Of a stretch of 64,000 nt of DNA, positions 26,689-36,293 are shown in pieces. The notes under the pieces are model-generated. The model worked only from the letters and a program-made list of their open reading frames with translations, was not told the DNA's origin and ran no database searches. The position numbers and the translations under genes were made by a program. The stretch's first letter is position 1; each line of letters opens with the position of its first letter. The stretch is taken from assembly GCF_009711975.1 (NCBI RefSeq), contig NZ_VIKW01000001.1:247481-311480 (forward strand), given 5' to 3'. This stretch comes from Anabaena sp. UHCC 0204. GTDB taxonomy: Bacteria > Cyanobacteriota > Cyanobacteriia > Cyanobacteriales > Nostocaceae.

Positions 26689-27282
26689 TTACCAAAACAT
26701 AGATTCTGTAAGTGCATCTCCTCCTACTTTCTGTCCTAACTTCCAGTGAATTAAAACAAATATTACCACCATAGGTACAGAAGCAAAGTGAACAATTCTT
26801 AATGCTTGCCAACTGCCAAAAATATCAACTATCCAGGGAAATTGAGCAGGTTTATACATTCCTATGCCTGTAAATATTGCTAGTAATAAAATAGGAATAA
26901 TTGCTGTATAGATAATTCGATGCCAAGCATAGTTTAAACGTTGGTTATTTTGAGTTTTTTGTAATGCCTTGATGTCATTTGTCCCCACAAATCTATTTTT
27001 CCAGCGTCGGGTTACAAAAATATAAATTCCATAACAGAAGAGATTTATAGAAAATAGCCACATGGCCGCAAAATGCCAATGCCTCCCTCCAGCCAACCAA
27101 CCACCTAAAGTAAAGAGGGGAAAAATATGTAGCCCATCACGTCCACCAAAAACAGGATTAGCATTATAAATTTGCAATCCACTGGTGAGCATAATAAATA
27201 AGCTGATCAGATTACAATAGTGGAAGATTTTTGCCCCGATGGCTTGGGTGGGTAACTTGCGTGGTGTTTCAGGATAAGTCAT
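26689..27282 (-). CDS. Cytochrome b561/b6-type membrane subunit
   Basis: A 197-residue membrane protein with about four hydrophobic segments and several histidines in membrane positions ('KIFHYCNLISLFIMLTSGLQ', 'RHWHFAAMWLFSINL', 'YAWHRIIYTAIIPILL', 'LRIVHFASVPMVVIFVLIHW'), as in di-haem cytochrome b subunits of hydrogenase/thiosulfate-reductase type. It is the first gene of a two-gene unit with the molybdopterin oxidoreductase, so it is probably its quinone-side electron partner. Haem ligation is inferred from histidine placement. Confidence 0.87.
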   Translation of the reverse strand: MTYPETPRKLPTQAIGAKIFHYCNLISLFIMLTSGLQIYNANPVFGGRDGLHIFPLFTLGGWLAGGRHWHFAAMWLFSINLFCYGIYIFVTRRWKNRFVGTNDIKALQKTQNNQRLNYAWHRIIYTAIIPILLLAIFTGIGMYKPAQFPWIVDIFGSWQALRIVHFASVPMVVIFVLIHWKLGQKVGGDALTESMFW

Positions 27283-27622
27283 AGATAGATAGAATCAGAA
27301 AAACTTAATTAAGTTATCAGTGTTTTGGGGAAAATTTACGCAGTTAGAACCTTGTTTACATTACAAAAGTAATAATATATTTGTAATTCAGTATTTCTGA
27401 TTATTACGTATTTTACATTGTCATAGCCCCATTCCATGACCTTTATTTCAACCGAGTTTTCACGATTACTCCAAAAACATAGTTAAATTAGGAGAGAAGA
27501 GGTAAAGGAAAAACTATATTCTGTCACCTATTCCCTGTCCCCAGTCCCCAATCCTTGTACTTTTGGGAAATTAACTGTTTTTGGGATAGAAAAAAACGAA
27601 CTACTAACAACTGTATTTTAAG
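27283..27622. other. Divergent promoter region, cytochrome b / nblS
   Basis: About 340 AT-rich bases between divergent genes. A short CCCTGTCCCCAGTCCCC-like tract occurs near 27535. No hairpin, RNA gene or open frame stands out; promoters for both genes should lie here. Confidence 0.4.
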
Positions 27623-29587
27623 ATGCTGGCTCTTTTTGCAAATTTCCGAGATGAATTCGCTGCTGGTGCGTCAAAAGCGATCGCCAATTGGTGGTCCGAG
27701 TTCACCCTACAGACCAAACTCCTAGCCGTTGCTACCTTGATGGTTTCCTTGGTGATGAGTGGTCTGACTTTCTGGGCTATCAATACCATTCAGCAAGATG
27801 CCCGTCTCAATGACACTCGCTTTGGTCGTGATTTAGGATTGTTACTAGCTGCTAATGTGGCCCCCTTGATTGCCGATCACAATCTGACTGAAGTTGCTCA
27901 ATTTTCCCAACGCTTTTACAGCAGCACATCTAGTGTGCGTTACATACTTTACGCTGATGAAACTGGGCAAATCTTTTTTGGTATCCCTTTTTGGGAAGCA
28001 GAGGTGGAAAACTCCCTCACTATTAAGCGCCGCATCCAACTACCAGAAGATTACCCTGGTAATGAAGATCAGCCAATGGTTAGGCAACACATGACCCCAG
28101 ATGGGGCAGTTACCGATGTATTTGTTCCCTTAATAGTCAATAAAAAATATTTAGGTGTTTTAGCGGTTGGTATTAATCCCAACCAAACCGCAGTTATATC
28201 TACTAATTTCACCCGTGATGTGACGATCGCTGTCTTTATCACAATTTGGGTTATGGTGATTTTAGCCGGAGTAATTAATGCTTTAACTATTACTAAACCC
28301 ATTAAAGAATTGTTAGTAGGTGTCAAACAAATTGCTGCCGGTAATTTTAAGCAACGGATAGATATACCTCTAGGTGGTGAACTAGGAGAACTAATTCTCA
28401 GCTTTAATGAAATGGCAGAACGTCTAGAACGTTATGAAGAACAAAATATTGAAGAATTAACCGCCGAAAAAGCTAAATTAGAAACCTTAGTTTCCACTAT
28501 TGCTGATGGTGCAGTCTTGATTGATAATAATATGCAAGTAATATTAGTCAATCCCACAGCCAGACGCATTTTTGGTTGGGAAGGAGTTGATGTTGTGGGT
28601 GGTAACATCTTGCACCATTTACCCCAAAGTGTACAAATGGAAATCTCCCGCACTTTATATGAAATGGCCGCAGGTGAAAGTGAAAGTGCCGAGTTTCGTC
28701 TCCCACTTAAACAACCCACTCAACGGACAATTCGCATCCTTTTAACCACTGTCTTAAATCTACAACGGGAAAGTATTAAAGGCATAGCTATTACTGTCCA
28801 AGATATTACTCGTGAAGTCGAACTAAATGAAGCAAAAAGTCAATTTATCAGCAATATTTCTCACGAATTACGCACACCATTATTTAATATTAAAACCTAT
28901 ATTGAAACCTTACATGATTATGGTGAAGATTTAGATATTGAAGAACGCCAGGAATTTCTGCAAACAGTCAATCATGAAACTGATCGACTTACCCGTTTAG
29001 TTAATGACGTTCTGGATTTATCAAAATTAGAATCTGGTCGGACTTACAGTTTTGATAAAGTAGATTTACCACAAGCAATAGAACAAACATTACGCACCTA
29101 TCAGCTTAATGCTAAAGACAAAGGTATTGAACTATTACAGGAACTTACTCCGAACTTACCTTTAGTTTTAGGAAATTATGATTTATTACTGCAAGTGTTT
29201 GGTAATTTAATTGGTAATGCTCTCAAATTCACTCCAGCCGGTGGTAAGGTTGTGATCCGTGCTTATCAACTAGATTTTAATTCTCGTCATGAAGCAGGTA
29301 AAGTGAGAATTGAAATTAGTGATACGGGAATTGGCATTGCCACAGAAGATCAACAAGCAATTTTTGACCGCTTCTTTCGAGTAGAAAATAGAGTTCATAC
29401 TCTCGAAGGAACGGGTCTAGGTTTATCAATTGTCAGAAACATCATTGATAGACATCACAGCCAAGTTAATTTGGTGAGTGAGGTTGGTATTGGTACTACT
29501 TTTTGGTTTGATTTGGAGTTATTTGAGGAAGAAATTTTAGCAAAGGTGGAAACCATACCAGAAAATCTAGAGGTGAAGACAGTTTGA
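27623..29587 (+). CDS. nblS: NblS/Hik33-type sensor histidine kinase
   Basis: A 654-residue membrane histidine kinase with the domain order of NblS (Hik33/DspA): membrane segment (about 31-53), extracytoplasmic sensor region, second membrane segment (about 195-220), HAMP, PAS ('TIADGAVLIDNNMQVILVNP'), HisKA with phosphorylated histidine in 'ISNISHELRTPLFN' (about H414), and HATPase with 'NLIGNALKF', 'DTGIGI', 'FDRFFRVE' and 'GTGLGLSIV'. NblS responds to high light, nutrient and cold stress, controls phycobilisome degradation and photosynthesis genes, and signals through RpaB/NblR-type regulators. Strong full-length match to the family. Monocistronic as far as visible. Confidence 0.93.
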   Translation: MLALFANFRDEFAAGASKAIANWWSEFTLQTKLLAVATLMVSLVMSGLTFWAINTIQQDARLNDTRFGRDLGLLLAANVAPLIADHNLTEVAQFSQRFYSSTSSVRYILYADETGQIFFGIPFWEAEVENSLTIKRRIQLPEDYPGNEDQPMVRQHMTPDGAVTDVFVPLIVNKKYLGVLAVGINPNQTAVISTNFTRDVTIAVFITIWVMVILAGVINALTITKPIKELLVGVKQIAAGNFKQRIDIPLGGELGELILSFNEMAERLERYEEQNIEELTAEKAKLETLVSTIADGAVLIDNNMQVILVNPTARRIFGWEGVDVVGGNILHHLPQSVQMEISRTLYEMAAGESESAEFRLPLKQPTQRTIRILLTTVLNLQRESIKGIAITVQDITREVELNEAKSQFISNISHELRTPLFNIKTYIETLHDYGEDLDIEERQEFLQTVNHETDRLTRLVNDVLDLSKLESGRTYSFDKVDLPQAIEQTLRTYQLNAKDKGIELLQELTPNLPLVLGNYDLLLQVFGNLIGNALKFTPAGGKVVIRAYQLDFNSRHEAGKVRIEISDTGIGIATEDQQAIFDRFFRVENRVHTLEGTGLGLSIVRNIIDRHHSQVNLVSEVGIGTTFWFDLELFEEEILAKVETIPENLEVKTV

Positions 29588-29703
29588 GAGGATGTTTGAA
29601 CAGTTTTGAATCCACGAGGGTGGGTTTTGTCTGTGTAGCCGCGTTCACGTAGTGTGCCGTAGGTATCTTTCTAATCGCTTTTCTAACTTTCCTGTTCTTT
29701 ACC

Positions 29704-30075
29704 TCAAGAATTAAACAAGGTTATTAATAAACAAACTAATAGCAAAGCTAGTATTAATAATAAAGTCTGATTGCGTTTTATCCAATTATTAACCTTTGTA
29801 TTCAGACTCTGATTAAAACTTTGTGTTTGCAATTCTAATTTGCTTTCTTCTATATTTTGATAGAGAGTACAGTCCTTCGCATAGGGACGCTGGGGAAAGT
29901 TACAGGTATTATCAAAGTGATAGTTACAACTGTCGCATAAATTATCATTTCCTTGAGCGCGGTGCAAGGGAATGCCAGGATGCCCGTAAGCTTTCAGCAA
30001 TAATTGACACTTTGGACAAGTAATTACTTGACTATCAATGAGTTGACGACAACGAGGACAATGTACAGTAGCCAC
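29704..30075 (-). CDS. Zinc-ribbon protein with C-terminal membrane anchor
   Basis: A 123-residue protein. The N terminus 'VHCPRCRQLIDSQVITCPKC' has two CxxC pairs of a zinc ribbon, and a second cysteine group, 'NLCDSCNYHFDNTCNF', follows at about residues 45-60. The C terminus, 'LLLILALLLVCLLITLF', is one membrane segment, giving a tail-anchored form. Conserved-looking in cyanobacteria but of unknown function. It is convergent with nblS. Confidence 0.8.
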   Translation of the reverse strand: MATVHCPRCRQLIDSQVITCPKCQLLLKAYGHPGIPLHRAQGNDNLCDSCNYHFDNTCNFPQRPYAKDCTLYQNIEESKLELQTQSFNQSLNTKVNNWIKRNQTLLLILALLLVCLLITLFNS

Positions 30076-30199
30076 AACATCACAAGAATAAATGGGTAAA
30101 CATTTTAATTTTAGCTAAGAAATTGGAGATTTTGATCTTTTATTGCTACTTCCAGACTTATACTATAAGAGTGATGGCTTAATTGGAGTTCATAATATA

Positions 30200-30763
30200 A
30201 TGCCTAAAAAAAATCTCTCTAATTTAATACAAGAAGAAGCACAAAAATTTACCCCTCTTCAAGGTGAATCGGTAATTGAAGTTTCAGCAGAAGCAGTTCT
30301 AGAGATACCAGTTCCCACAACAACTACTGCTGCTGCTACTTCCATCAATAATCATCAGCTAGAATTGGCAGCAAATATTCAGGAATTGCAACAAACTGTT
30401 GGTAAATTAACACAAAAAGAATCTAATCTCAAAAAGCAAATTAGTGATTTACAAATAGTTGTCTCTGAAAAGGAAGCATTAGTAGAACGCTTAACTAAGG
30501 AACTTTCTGAAACTAAACAAACAGCATTACAACTAGCAGATTCTAATTCTCAGTTGCTAGAAGAACTCAAGGCTTTTAAACAACCTCATCAACAAGTCAG
30601 TCAACAATCTCATCAACAATCTAGTAAACAACCTAGTTCACAAGCTAGTCAGATTTCTAAATCTATTCAGTACAAAAAATCCCATAGATCAATAGAACGA
30701 CTTCAGGAGAAACCAAGTCAAGACAGTGAGGATTTTTCTGCTAATACTTGGTTATATGATTGA
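30200..30763 (+). CDS. Hypothetical coiled-coil protein
   Basis: A 187-residue protein from the ATG at 30200 (MPKKNLSNLIQEEAQKF); the open frame begins 19 codons earlier but the upstream part is not convincing. Residues about 55-150 form a heptad-like coiled coil ('LAANIQELQQTVGKLTQKES' onwards), followed by a glutamine/serine-rich tract and a short C terminus 'DFSANTWLYD'. Cytosolic. I do not recognise a family; a structural or partner-binding role is likely. Divergent from the zinc-ribbon gene. Confidence 0.65.
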   Translation: MPKKNLSNLIQEEAQKFTPLQGESVIEVSAEAVLEIPVPTTTTAAATSINNHQLELAANIQELQQTVGKLTQKESNLKKQISDLQIVVSEKEALVERLTKELSETKQTALQLADSNSQLLEELKAFKQPHQQVSQQSHQQSSKQPSSQASQISKSIQYKKSHRSIERLQEKPSQDSEDFSANTWLYD

Positions 30764-30832
30764 TTGGTGAAAATGATTTCTTTAGATCCCCAGCTTTTTG
30801 AAGAAGTCGGGGATTTTGTTAATTAAAGGAGC

Positions 30833-31741
30833 TTAATTGCGAAATTCTAATATATGTTGGGCGACAATTTGGGGTTGTTCTAAATGGGGAATATGACCAC
30901 AATCTTTAATCCAAATTAGCTTACTTTTGGGAATGGCTTTAGCAAACTTTGGAGCATCCCCAGTTCCCAAAATTTTATCACTATCGCCCCATAAAATTAA
31001 AGTTGGTTGCTCAATTTTGGCAAGTTGCGGAAATTTAAAAGCACTATAACCACCACTTTTGGTAAAAGCAATTAACGCTTGAGTCCAATTAGGCATTTGT
31101 AGGTGTAGTTCTCCGCAGCATAAAGCATCTTGGGAGATCAAATTGGGGTTTTTATATGCAGTTCGACAAATGCGATCGCGCACTTTCGGATTTCGCAAAA
31201 ATTCTGTCGCCCAATAATCCAAAGGCGGAAATATATATTTACTTAATGGGGAATTACCTTTCAACCCTGCACTATCCATTAATACCAGTTGCTTTACCGC
31301 TTCTGGATAAGTAAGGGTAAAATCTATAGCCGCAGCACCACCCATGGAAGCACCAACCAAAATCACAGGTTGATTAATCAGGTTTTGCCAAAAAGAGTAA
31401 AGATGAGCCTTAATTGCTTGAGAACTGTAAGCAATCCCCGGTAATCTATCTGTAAAGCCAAATCCCAATAAATCTACTGCCCAAACTTCATTTTTTTCAG
31501 CAAGTAACGGTAAAAGTCGCCGATATTCTAGTACCGAACTATCAAAACCGTGAATTAATAAAATCGGTGTACCACCCTGTCCTTGATGGACATAAGTAGT
31601 ATTAACTAGTTCCTTGGCAGCATCATTACTAATGCCTTTAGCTACTAAGGGTATCGCCTGACTTTGGATATTTTGAGCCAAAGCGATCGATGTTGGTTCT
31701 GTCAATTGCCCAACTGCGGCAGGAAGAAAACTTAAAAACAT
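30833..31741 (-). CDS. Alpha/beta hydrolase, probably exported
   Basis: A 302-residue alpha/beta-hydrolase. The nucleophile serine is in 'VGASMGGAAAIDF', the oxyanion region in 'LLIHGFDSSVLEYRRLLPLL', the acid in 'LILWGDSDKILG', and the histidine in 'DCGHIPHLEQPQ'. The first about 25 residues are hydrophobic and could be a signal peptide, so it may act outside the cytoplasm. It is divergent from ccmK3. Substrate unknown; esterase or lipase activity is most likely. Confidence 0.87.
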   Translation of the reverse strand: MFLSFLPAAVGQLTEPTSIALAQNIQSQAIPLVAKGISNDAAKELVNTTYVHQGQGGTPILLIHGFDSSVLEYRRLLPLLAEKNEVWAVDLLGFGFTDRLPGIAYSSQAIKAHLYSFWQNLINQPVILVGASMGGAAAIDFTLTYPEAVKQLVLMDSAGLKGNSPLSKYIFPPLDYWATEFLRNPKVRDRICRTAYKNPNLISQDALCCGELHLQMPNWTQALIAFTKSGGYSAFKFPQLAKIEQPTLILWGDSDKILGTGDAPKFAKAIPKSKLIWIKDCGHIPHLEQPQIVAQHILEFRN

Positions 31742-31883
31742 AACCCTCAGTTTACATCACGGCGTATCATCTCAAGCAATGGCCAAAGACTAATTGCAAA
31801 AGAAAATTTCCTCAAAATTTAAAATAGGTACAAAATCCTCGTAAAATAAATATCACTCATCCCTAACGTAGGAGATTCAAGCC

Positions 31884-32195
31884 ATGCCAATGGCAGTTGG
31901 CGCAATTGAAACATTAGGTTTTCCCGCTGTTCTAGCATCAGCCGACGCAATGGTTAAAGCCGCTGGCGTTACCATTGTCTATTACGGTATCGCTGAAAGT
32001 GGCCGCTTGATAGTTGCTGTCAGAGGACACGTTTCGGAAGTGCAAACAGCCGTAGCCGCTGGAATAGCTGCGGGAGAGGAAGTTTTTGGTGGTGAGGTTG
32101 TTACCCACTACATTATTCCCAATCCCCCGGAAAATGTGGAAACTATCTTACCTATCCACTTCACCGCCAAGTCCGAACCTTTCCGTATTTTCTAA
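31884..32195 (+). CDS. ccmK3: Carboxysome shell protein CcmK3
   Basis: A 103-residue bacterial microcompartment hexamer-type shell protein ('GAIETLGFPAVLASADAMVK', 'VRGHVSEVQTAVAAG', 'HYIIPNPPENVETILPI'). The pore loop reads 'ESGRLIV', lacking the KIGSGR loop of CcmK1/2, as in CcmK3. A GGAG ribosome site lies upstream. CcmK3 does not form hexamers alone in known species and is expected to assemble with CcmK4, whose gene follows 92 bases downstream. The pair lies away from the main ccm operon, the usual arrangement. Confidence 0.92.
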   Translation: MPMAVGAIETLGFPAVLASADAMVKAAGVTIVYYGIAESGRLIVAVRGHVSEVQTAVAAGIAAGEEVFGGEVVTHYIIPNPPENVETILPIHFTAKSEPFRIF

Positions 32196-32287
32196 TGTAA
32201 GTTCGCTATCAAAAATTGAAGCCTCGCTTCATAAACATAATTTGTAGCAACCTATAACTTTTTATATTCATAACCAGGAGATTAAAA

Positions 32288-32635
32288 ATGTCACTACAGG
32301 CTGTCGGATCATTAGAAACCAAGGGTTTTCCCGCCGTACTCGCAGCAGCAGATGCAATGGTAAAAGCCGGTCGAGTTACCCTCGTTGGTTATATCAGAGT
32401 TGGTAGCGCCCGCTTTACAGTCAATATTCGTGGTGACGTTTCCGAAGTCAAAGCCGCTATGGCTGCCGGTGTGGACGCTGTAGAAAAAGTCCATGGTGGT
32501 ACTCTCGAATCCTGGGTAATTATTGCCCGTCCTCATGAAAACGTCGAAGCTGTATTACCTATCTCCTACACAGAAGAAGTTCAGCAGTATCGTGAGTCTG
32601 TGGAAAATCCCATCATCGGTTCTTCCAGACGCTAA
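32288..32635 (+). CDS. ccmK4: Carboxysome shell protein CcmK4
   Basis: A 115-residue BMC-domain shell protein with '[20 protein letters not shown]', pore loop '[19 protein letters not shown]', and '[11 protein letters not shown]', plus a longer polar C-terminal tail than CcmK3, as in CcmK4. A ribosome site AGGAG precedes the ATG. It probably forms a transcription unit with ccmK3 and modulates shell permeability to carboxysome metabolites. Strong family match. Confidence 0.94.
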   Translation: MSLQAVGSLETKGFPAVLAAADAMVKAGRVTLVGYIRVGSARFTVNIRGDVSEVKAAMAAGVDAVEKVHGGTLESWVIIARPHENVEAVLPISYTEEVQQYRESVENPIIGSSRR

Positions 32636-33264
32636 TTCAACCATGGGTAATGGGTAATGGGTCATTGGTAATTGGTAATTGGTGAGAATTAAGATAAATA
32701 TTCCCTGTTCCCTGTTCCCTGTTCCCTATTCCCTATTCCCAGTTCCCTAATAATTCCGATCACTTACAGAACACCTAGAAGTTAACTGAAACTCGGTGAT
32801 CTCCATCACAGTATACTTACGGTCTACTTATAGTATTATCATAAATAACGAATCAATTAGGAGTTACCACCTTCTACTCAATCTAAATCACCAAATCTAA
32901 TATTTAAAGACCCCCTTAATTGTCATAAAAATCACCATTCAAATTAGACGGAAAGCGCATCGGCTTTTTGAGTTGTAAAAATCAACATAGGGAATTTATA
33001 TATTGTCTAAATATTGTCAAAATTCGTAAAACTTTAACAAGAGTTGAAACTTATGACGACCAGATAACGTCTTATGAACATAATCATCTCTGTTACCAAA
33101 GGATATTTATCTTAGATAAATTACCAATTTCATCTATTAGTAATCATATCAATTGCTAGTTAGAGAAAACGCCAAGTCAGAGGAAATAGGTAATCAGTTT
33201 ACTAATTACCAATGATCCACAAAAAGAATCAAAGATACATACCAGTTAACAAATTTACGTCAGA
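32636..33264. other. Repeat-rich intergenic region upstream of the HetZ-like gene
   Basis: About 630 bases. Two STRR blocks are visible: GGGTAAT-type repeats at 32645-32685 and seven TTCCCTG/TTCCCTA heptamers at 32701-32748. The remainder is AT-rich. An open frame of 63 codons (32968-33159) has no ribosome site or recognisable content and is not called. The promoter of the HetZ-like gene should lie here. Confidence 0.6.
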
Positions 33265-34452
33265 ATGGCGGTTGTGATGCAAACTTTACAACAGAGTTTC
33301 GAGGAGCGCAATCTCGCTATGACACAAGATGGGACAACCTTAGCCCAATATTGGCAACAGCGACTCGCTACAGAATGTCCAGAACAAAGTCAGGCGACTA
33401 GACAAAGTATTCTCACCTGGCTTTTAGGAGTAGATTTAGAAAGGTTTAATTTACTTAACCCCAAAGAGTTAGAAATTGCTAAACAAGCAATGGAATATCG
33501 GTGGCGGATTCTGCATAAACGCTACTTAGGAATGAGCAGAGAACGGGCTTATCGTCAACTAATTAGCCGATTGGGCAGTGTAGTGACGATCAGAAACAAA
33601 ATTCAGACTTGGGTAGCCCTAAGCCGCGATCGCCAACGTAGTGTTATTGACGTACTGCAAGAAGTCCTCCAAGAACTACTGCAAAGTGATTCCTATATGC
33701 AGCAGCAAATGGCGCAAATTGCCAAATTAACACCAGATAAACGCTTGCGGGATACATTACTATTTGCCAGCATTGAAGAATATTGTTTACGCCCAGTTCG
33801 TAATCAACCAATATTAATGTACCGATTTGTTAACTATCTCCGCCGAATTCAGCGCGGAGGTTTAACACAAGTACCAACAAGCGAATTAGTTAAACTTGTT
33901 TCTGAAGAAGTTCTCGCAGAAAACAACGACAATCCAGTTAGTTTAGTTGATAATCAGGCGATCGCCCAATATCAAGAAACCCAACAACTAGAAGAACAAC
34001 AAGCTACCCGTCAAATCGTACAACAAGAATTTGAACAATATCTACTAGAAAATATTGGACAACAAGCAGTAGATTGGTTACGCTTATATCTCCAAGGCAA
34101 ATCCCAAGAAGAAATTGCCAAACAACTTAACAAACCCATCAAAGAAGTATACAGACTGCGTGAAAAACTCAGTTATCATGCCGTGCGAGTCTTTGCTATC
34201 AAAGGCCAACCCGAATTAGTTGATAATTGGCTTTCCACATCCTTACAAGAAAATAATCTAGGGTTAACAGAACCCAAATGGCAACAACTCCAGCAACAAT
34301 TAACCCCTTTAGCACAACAAATCCTCACCCTCCGCAAAGCCGGTAACTCCATAGAAGCCACAGCCCAACAGCTACAACTCAAAACCCATCAAGTTATAGG
34401 AGAATGGACAAAAGTCTATCTTGCCGCCCAAACCCTCAGAACTCAAAATTAA
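33265..34452 (+). CDS. HetZ-related protein
   Basis: A 395-residue protein related to the heterocyst regulator HetZ. Its C-terminal about 120 residues match HetZ encoded at 54453-55640 in this window: both have an HTH-like stretch ('GKSQEEIAKQLNKPIKEVYR' here, 'DLSAPEIEAILGLTSRQRDY' there), then a W-L-x2-S-L pattern, then 'NLGLT' and a tryptophan. I believe it corresponds to the group annotated 'HetZ-related protein 2'. A role in transcription or differentiation is likely because HetZ itself acts early in heterocyst development. Start could be 33265 or the ATG at 33277. A Crp/Fnr regulator follows after a 395-base gap. Confidence 0.75.
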   Translation: MAVVMQTLQQSFEERNLAMTQDGTTLAQYWQQRLATECPEQSQATRQSILTWLLGVDLERFNLLNPKELEIAKQAMEYRWRILHKRYLGMSRERAYRQLISRLGSVVTIRNKIQTWVALSRDRQRSVIDVLQEVLQELLQSDSYMQQQMAQIAKLTPDKRLRDTLLFASIEEYCLRPVRNQPILMYRFVNYLRRIQRGGLTQVPTSELVKLVSEEVLAENNDNPVSLVDNQAIAQYQETQQLEEQQATRQIVQQEFEQYLLENIGQQAVDWLRLYLQGKSQEEIAKQLNKPIKEVYRLREKLSYHAVRVFAIKGQPELVDNWLSTSLQENNLGLTEPKWQQLQQQLTPLAQQILTLRKAGNSIEATAQQLQLKTHQVIGEWTKVYLAAQTLRTQN

Positions 34453-34847
34453 TTCCCACACTGCACTGTGTACCCTCCATTTATCTGCGAACAGCTACAC
34501 CAATGCAACAGTAACGCGATAAGTGAAACTATCAAACATTAGATGCAGCAGATTGCAAGTTAATAAGGGGCAATTCATCAATTGTCCCGACAGAGAATTT
34601 CGGGTAATAGATAATTATTTTTACCAGATGTCAAATCAGTGCAGAAAACGGCTTTTCTTTTCTGCTAGGATCTCATAGATAGCCAATTGGTAAAAATAAA
34701 GTATAAAAAGTAATAGTTTTACCAGTAATCCCCTCAGAGTTTGCCTAAATAACCCAACTTGCTAGTTATCTAGTTTAGGCTGGTAATTGGGAATTAGTAA
34801 ATTCTCTTTCATATTCCCTCATTAAAATCATTCCTTATATATATTCC
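34453..34847. other. Intergenic region before the Crp/Fnr gene
   Basis: About 395 AT-rich bases with no open frame of note, no strong hairpin and no repeat array. It probably contains the promoter and leader of the Crp/Fnr-type gene; no individual element could be placed. Confidence 0.4.
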
Positions 34848-35531
34848 ATGAAACCAGAAGTTTTTACTGATACCTTTCCCTTATTAAGTACAGCCAGTCC
34901 ACAAACCATAGAATGGCTGCTAAACGTAGCAACTGAACACGATTACCCCTCCGAACGGGCTGTTTTAATGGAAGATTCCTGGGGTAATGCAGTATACTTT
35001 ATTTTTTCTGGTTGGGTGAAAGTTCGCCGCACCAAAGGGGAAGATTCCGTAGCCATAGCAATTTTAGGCTGTGGAGATTTCTTTGGAGAAATGGCCGTTT
35101 TAGATGAATCTCCACGTTCAACAGATGTGATATCTCTTTCACCAGTAAAACTACTGAGTGTTTCTAGGGAGCGTTTTATTCAAATCTTATTTAAAGATCC
35201 ACAGTTGCATCATAGAATGCTACAAATGATGGTACGACGAGTCCGCCATATCAATCTCCGCTTGCAAATGCGCTTGTCACCACCAGCAGTCAAACTTGCC
35301 CATACCTTAGTTAGTTTAGCTGATAGCTATGGTCAGGAATTGGACCAAGGTAAGGAAATTTTTAACATTCCCCTTAAAGATTTAGCAGAAGTCACAGAAA
35401 TCACCCTTGAAGAAACAACTAAAATCATGGAAAAACTCCATGAAAAAGAATGGATTAAAATTGATAATCTTAACAACACCATTCATCTCATCAACTATAA
35501 ACAATTGGTGGCATTAGCTACTAAACTCTGA
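34848..35531 (+). CDS. Crp/Fnr-family transcriptional regulator
   Basis: A 227-residue regulator with an N-terminal cyclic-nucleotide-binding-type beta barrel (about 1-120; 'GNAVYFIFSGWVKVRRTKGE', 'GCGDFFGEMAVLDESPRSTD') and a C-terminal winged HTH ('IPLKDLAEVTEITLEETTKI'). The 'FGEMAVLDESPRST' phosphate-binding cassette is close to the cAMP-binding consensus (FGE...RSA), so it may bind a cyclic nucleotide. Cytosolic DNA-binding protein. It follows the HetZ-related gene on the same strand. Targets unknown. Confidence 0.9.
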   Translation: MKPEVFTDTFPLLSTASPQTIEWLLNVATEHDYPSERAVLMEDSWGNAVYFIFSGWVKVRRTKGEDSVAIAILGCGDFFGEMAVLDESPRSTDVISLSPVKLLSVSRERFIQILFKDPQLHHRMLQMMVRRVRHINLRLQMRLSPPAVKLAHTLVSLADSYGQELDQGKEIFNIPLKDLAEVTEITLEETTKIMEKLHEKEWIKIDNLNNTIHLINYKQLVALATKL

Positions 35532-35591
35532 AAAAAGTTGGAGAAGGTGCAAGCAATAAGCGATGAAACCGTTCATTTATCTACATTTGAG

Positions 35592-35630
35592 ACAATTGAT
35601 AATTGACAATTGACAATTGATAATTGACAA
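35592..35630. repeat. Heptamer-type repeat ACAATTG
   Basis: A tract of overlapping ACAATTG/ATAATTG units (35592-35630) of the STRR type, between two convergent genes. Further heptamers of CCTGTCA type begin at 35685 and run into the end of the GNAT gene. No gene content. Confidence 0.65.
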
Positions 35631-35696
35631 CGCTTAATAATCCAGATTCAAGACTATTCTGATCTCCTTCTATTCTTCCTTCTTCCCTGTCACCTG

Positions 35697-36221
35697 TCAC
35701 CTGTCACCTTCTTCCCTGTCACCTTCAAATTCACTCACACGCAAACCCAAAATCATTAAATCCCTTTCCACTCCATCCAAATCTGCAATTTTCGGTAAAT
35801 TTCCCCAAGCTTGAAAACCAAACCAGGCAAATAACTTTAAACTGGGTTGATTATGAGCAAAAATAAAACTCACTAAAGTCTTTAAACCTAAATTTGGACT
35901 TTCGCTAATTGCTTTTTCTAAAAGTTGTTTTCCCAAACCACGTCCTTGAAAATTTGGGGAAATATAAATACTAATTTCCGCTGTAGAATAGTAAGCTGGC
36001 CGACCATAGAATGATTGAAAACTCAACCATCCAGCAATTACACCCTCCATTTCAATTACCCACAAAGGACGCTGTGAGGGGACTCGTCCTTTAAACCAAG
36101 CCAAACGACTGTCCACAGATACCGGTTCTAAATCAGCGGTAGCCATGCGGCTAGGAACAGCAGCGTTGTAAATGGCAACAATAGTGGGTAAGTCGGTTTC
36201 TGTGGCATGGCGGATAATCAT
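35697..36221 (-). CDS. GNAT acetyltransferase (phosphinothricin-acetyltransferase-like)
   Basis: A 174-residue GNAT enzyme. The acetyl-CoA-binding loop is 'NFQGRGLGKQLLEKAI', preceded by 'YYSTAEISIYI' and followed by 'FIFAHNQPSLKLFAWFGFQAWG', typical of the Pat/MddA subgroup that acetylates amino-acid-like amines. The last about nine residues (FEGDREEGDR) are encoded by a heptamer repeat tract (CCTGTCA units at 35685-35720), so the natural C terminus appears to have been extended by repeat DNA. Cytosolic. Substrate unknown. Confidence 0.9.
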   Translation of the reverse strand: MIIRHATETDLPTIVAIYNAAVPSRMATADLEPVSVDSRLAWFKGRVPSQRPLWVIEMEGVIAGWLSFQSFYGRPAYYSTAEISIYISPNFQGRGLGKQLLEKAISESPNLGLKTLVSFIFAHNQPSLKLFAWFGFQAWGNLPKIADLDGVERDLMILGLRVSEFEGDREEGDR

Positions 36222-36293
36222 TGCTGCTATCTGGGAGAAATTGGTGTTAAAATCTTCACAAATGATACACTGTCCGTAGAAAAATTATTTTAA

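Noticed and set aside
32968..33159. 63-codon open frame upstream of the HetZ-like gene
   Set aside because: No ribosome site, no protein-like composition and lies in AT-rich intergenic DNA.
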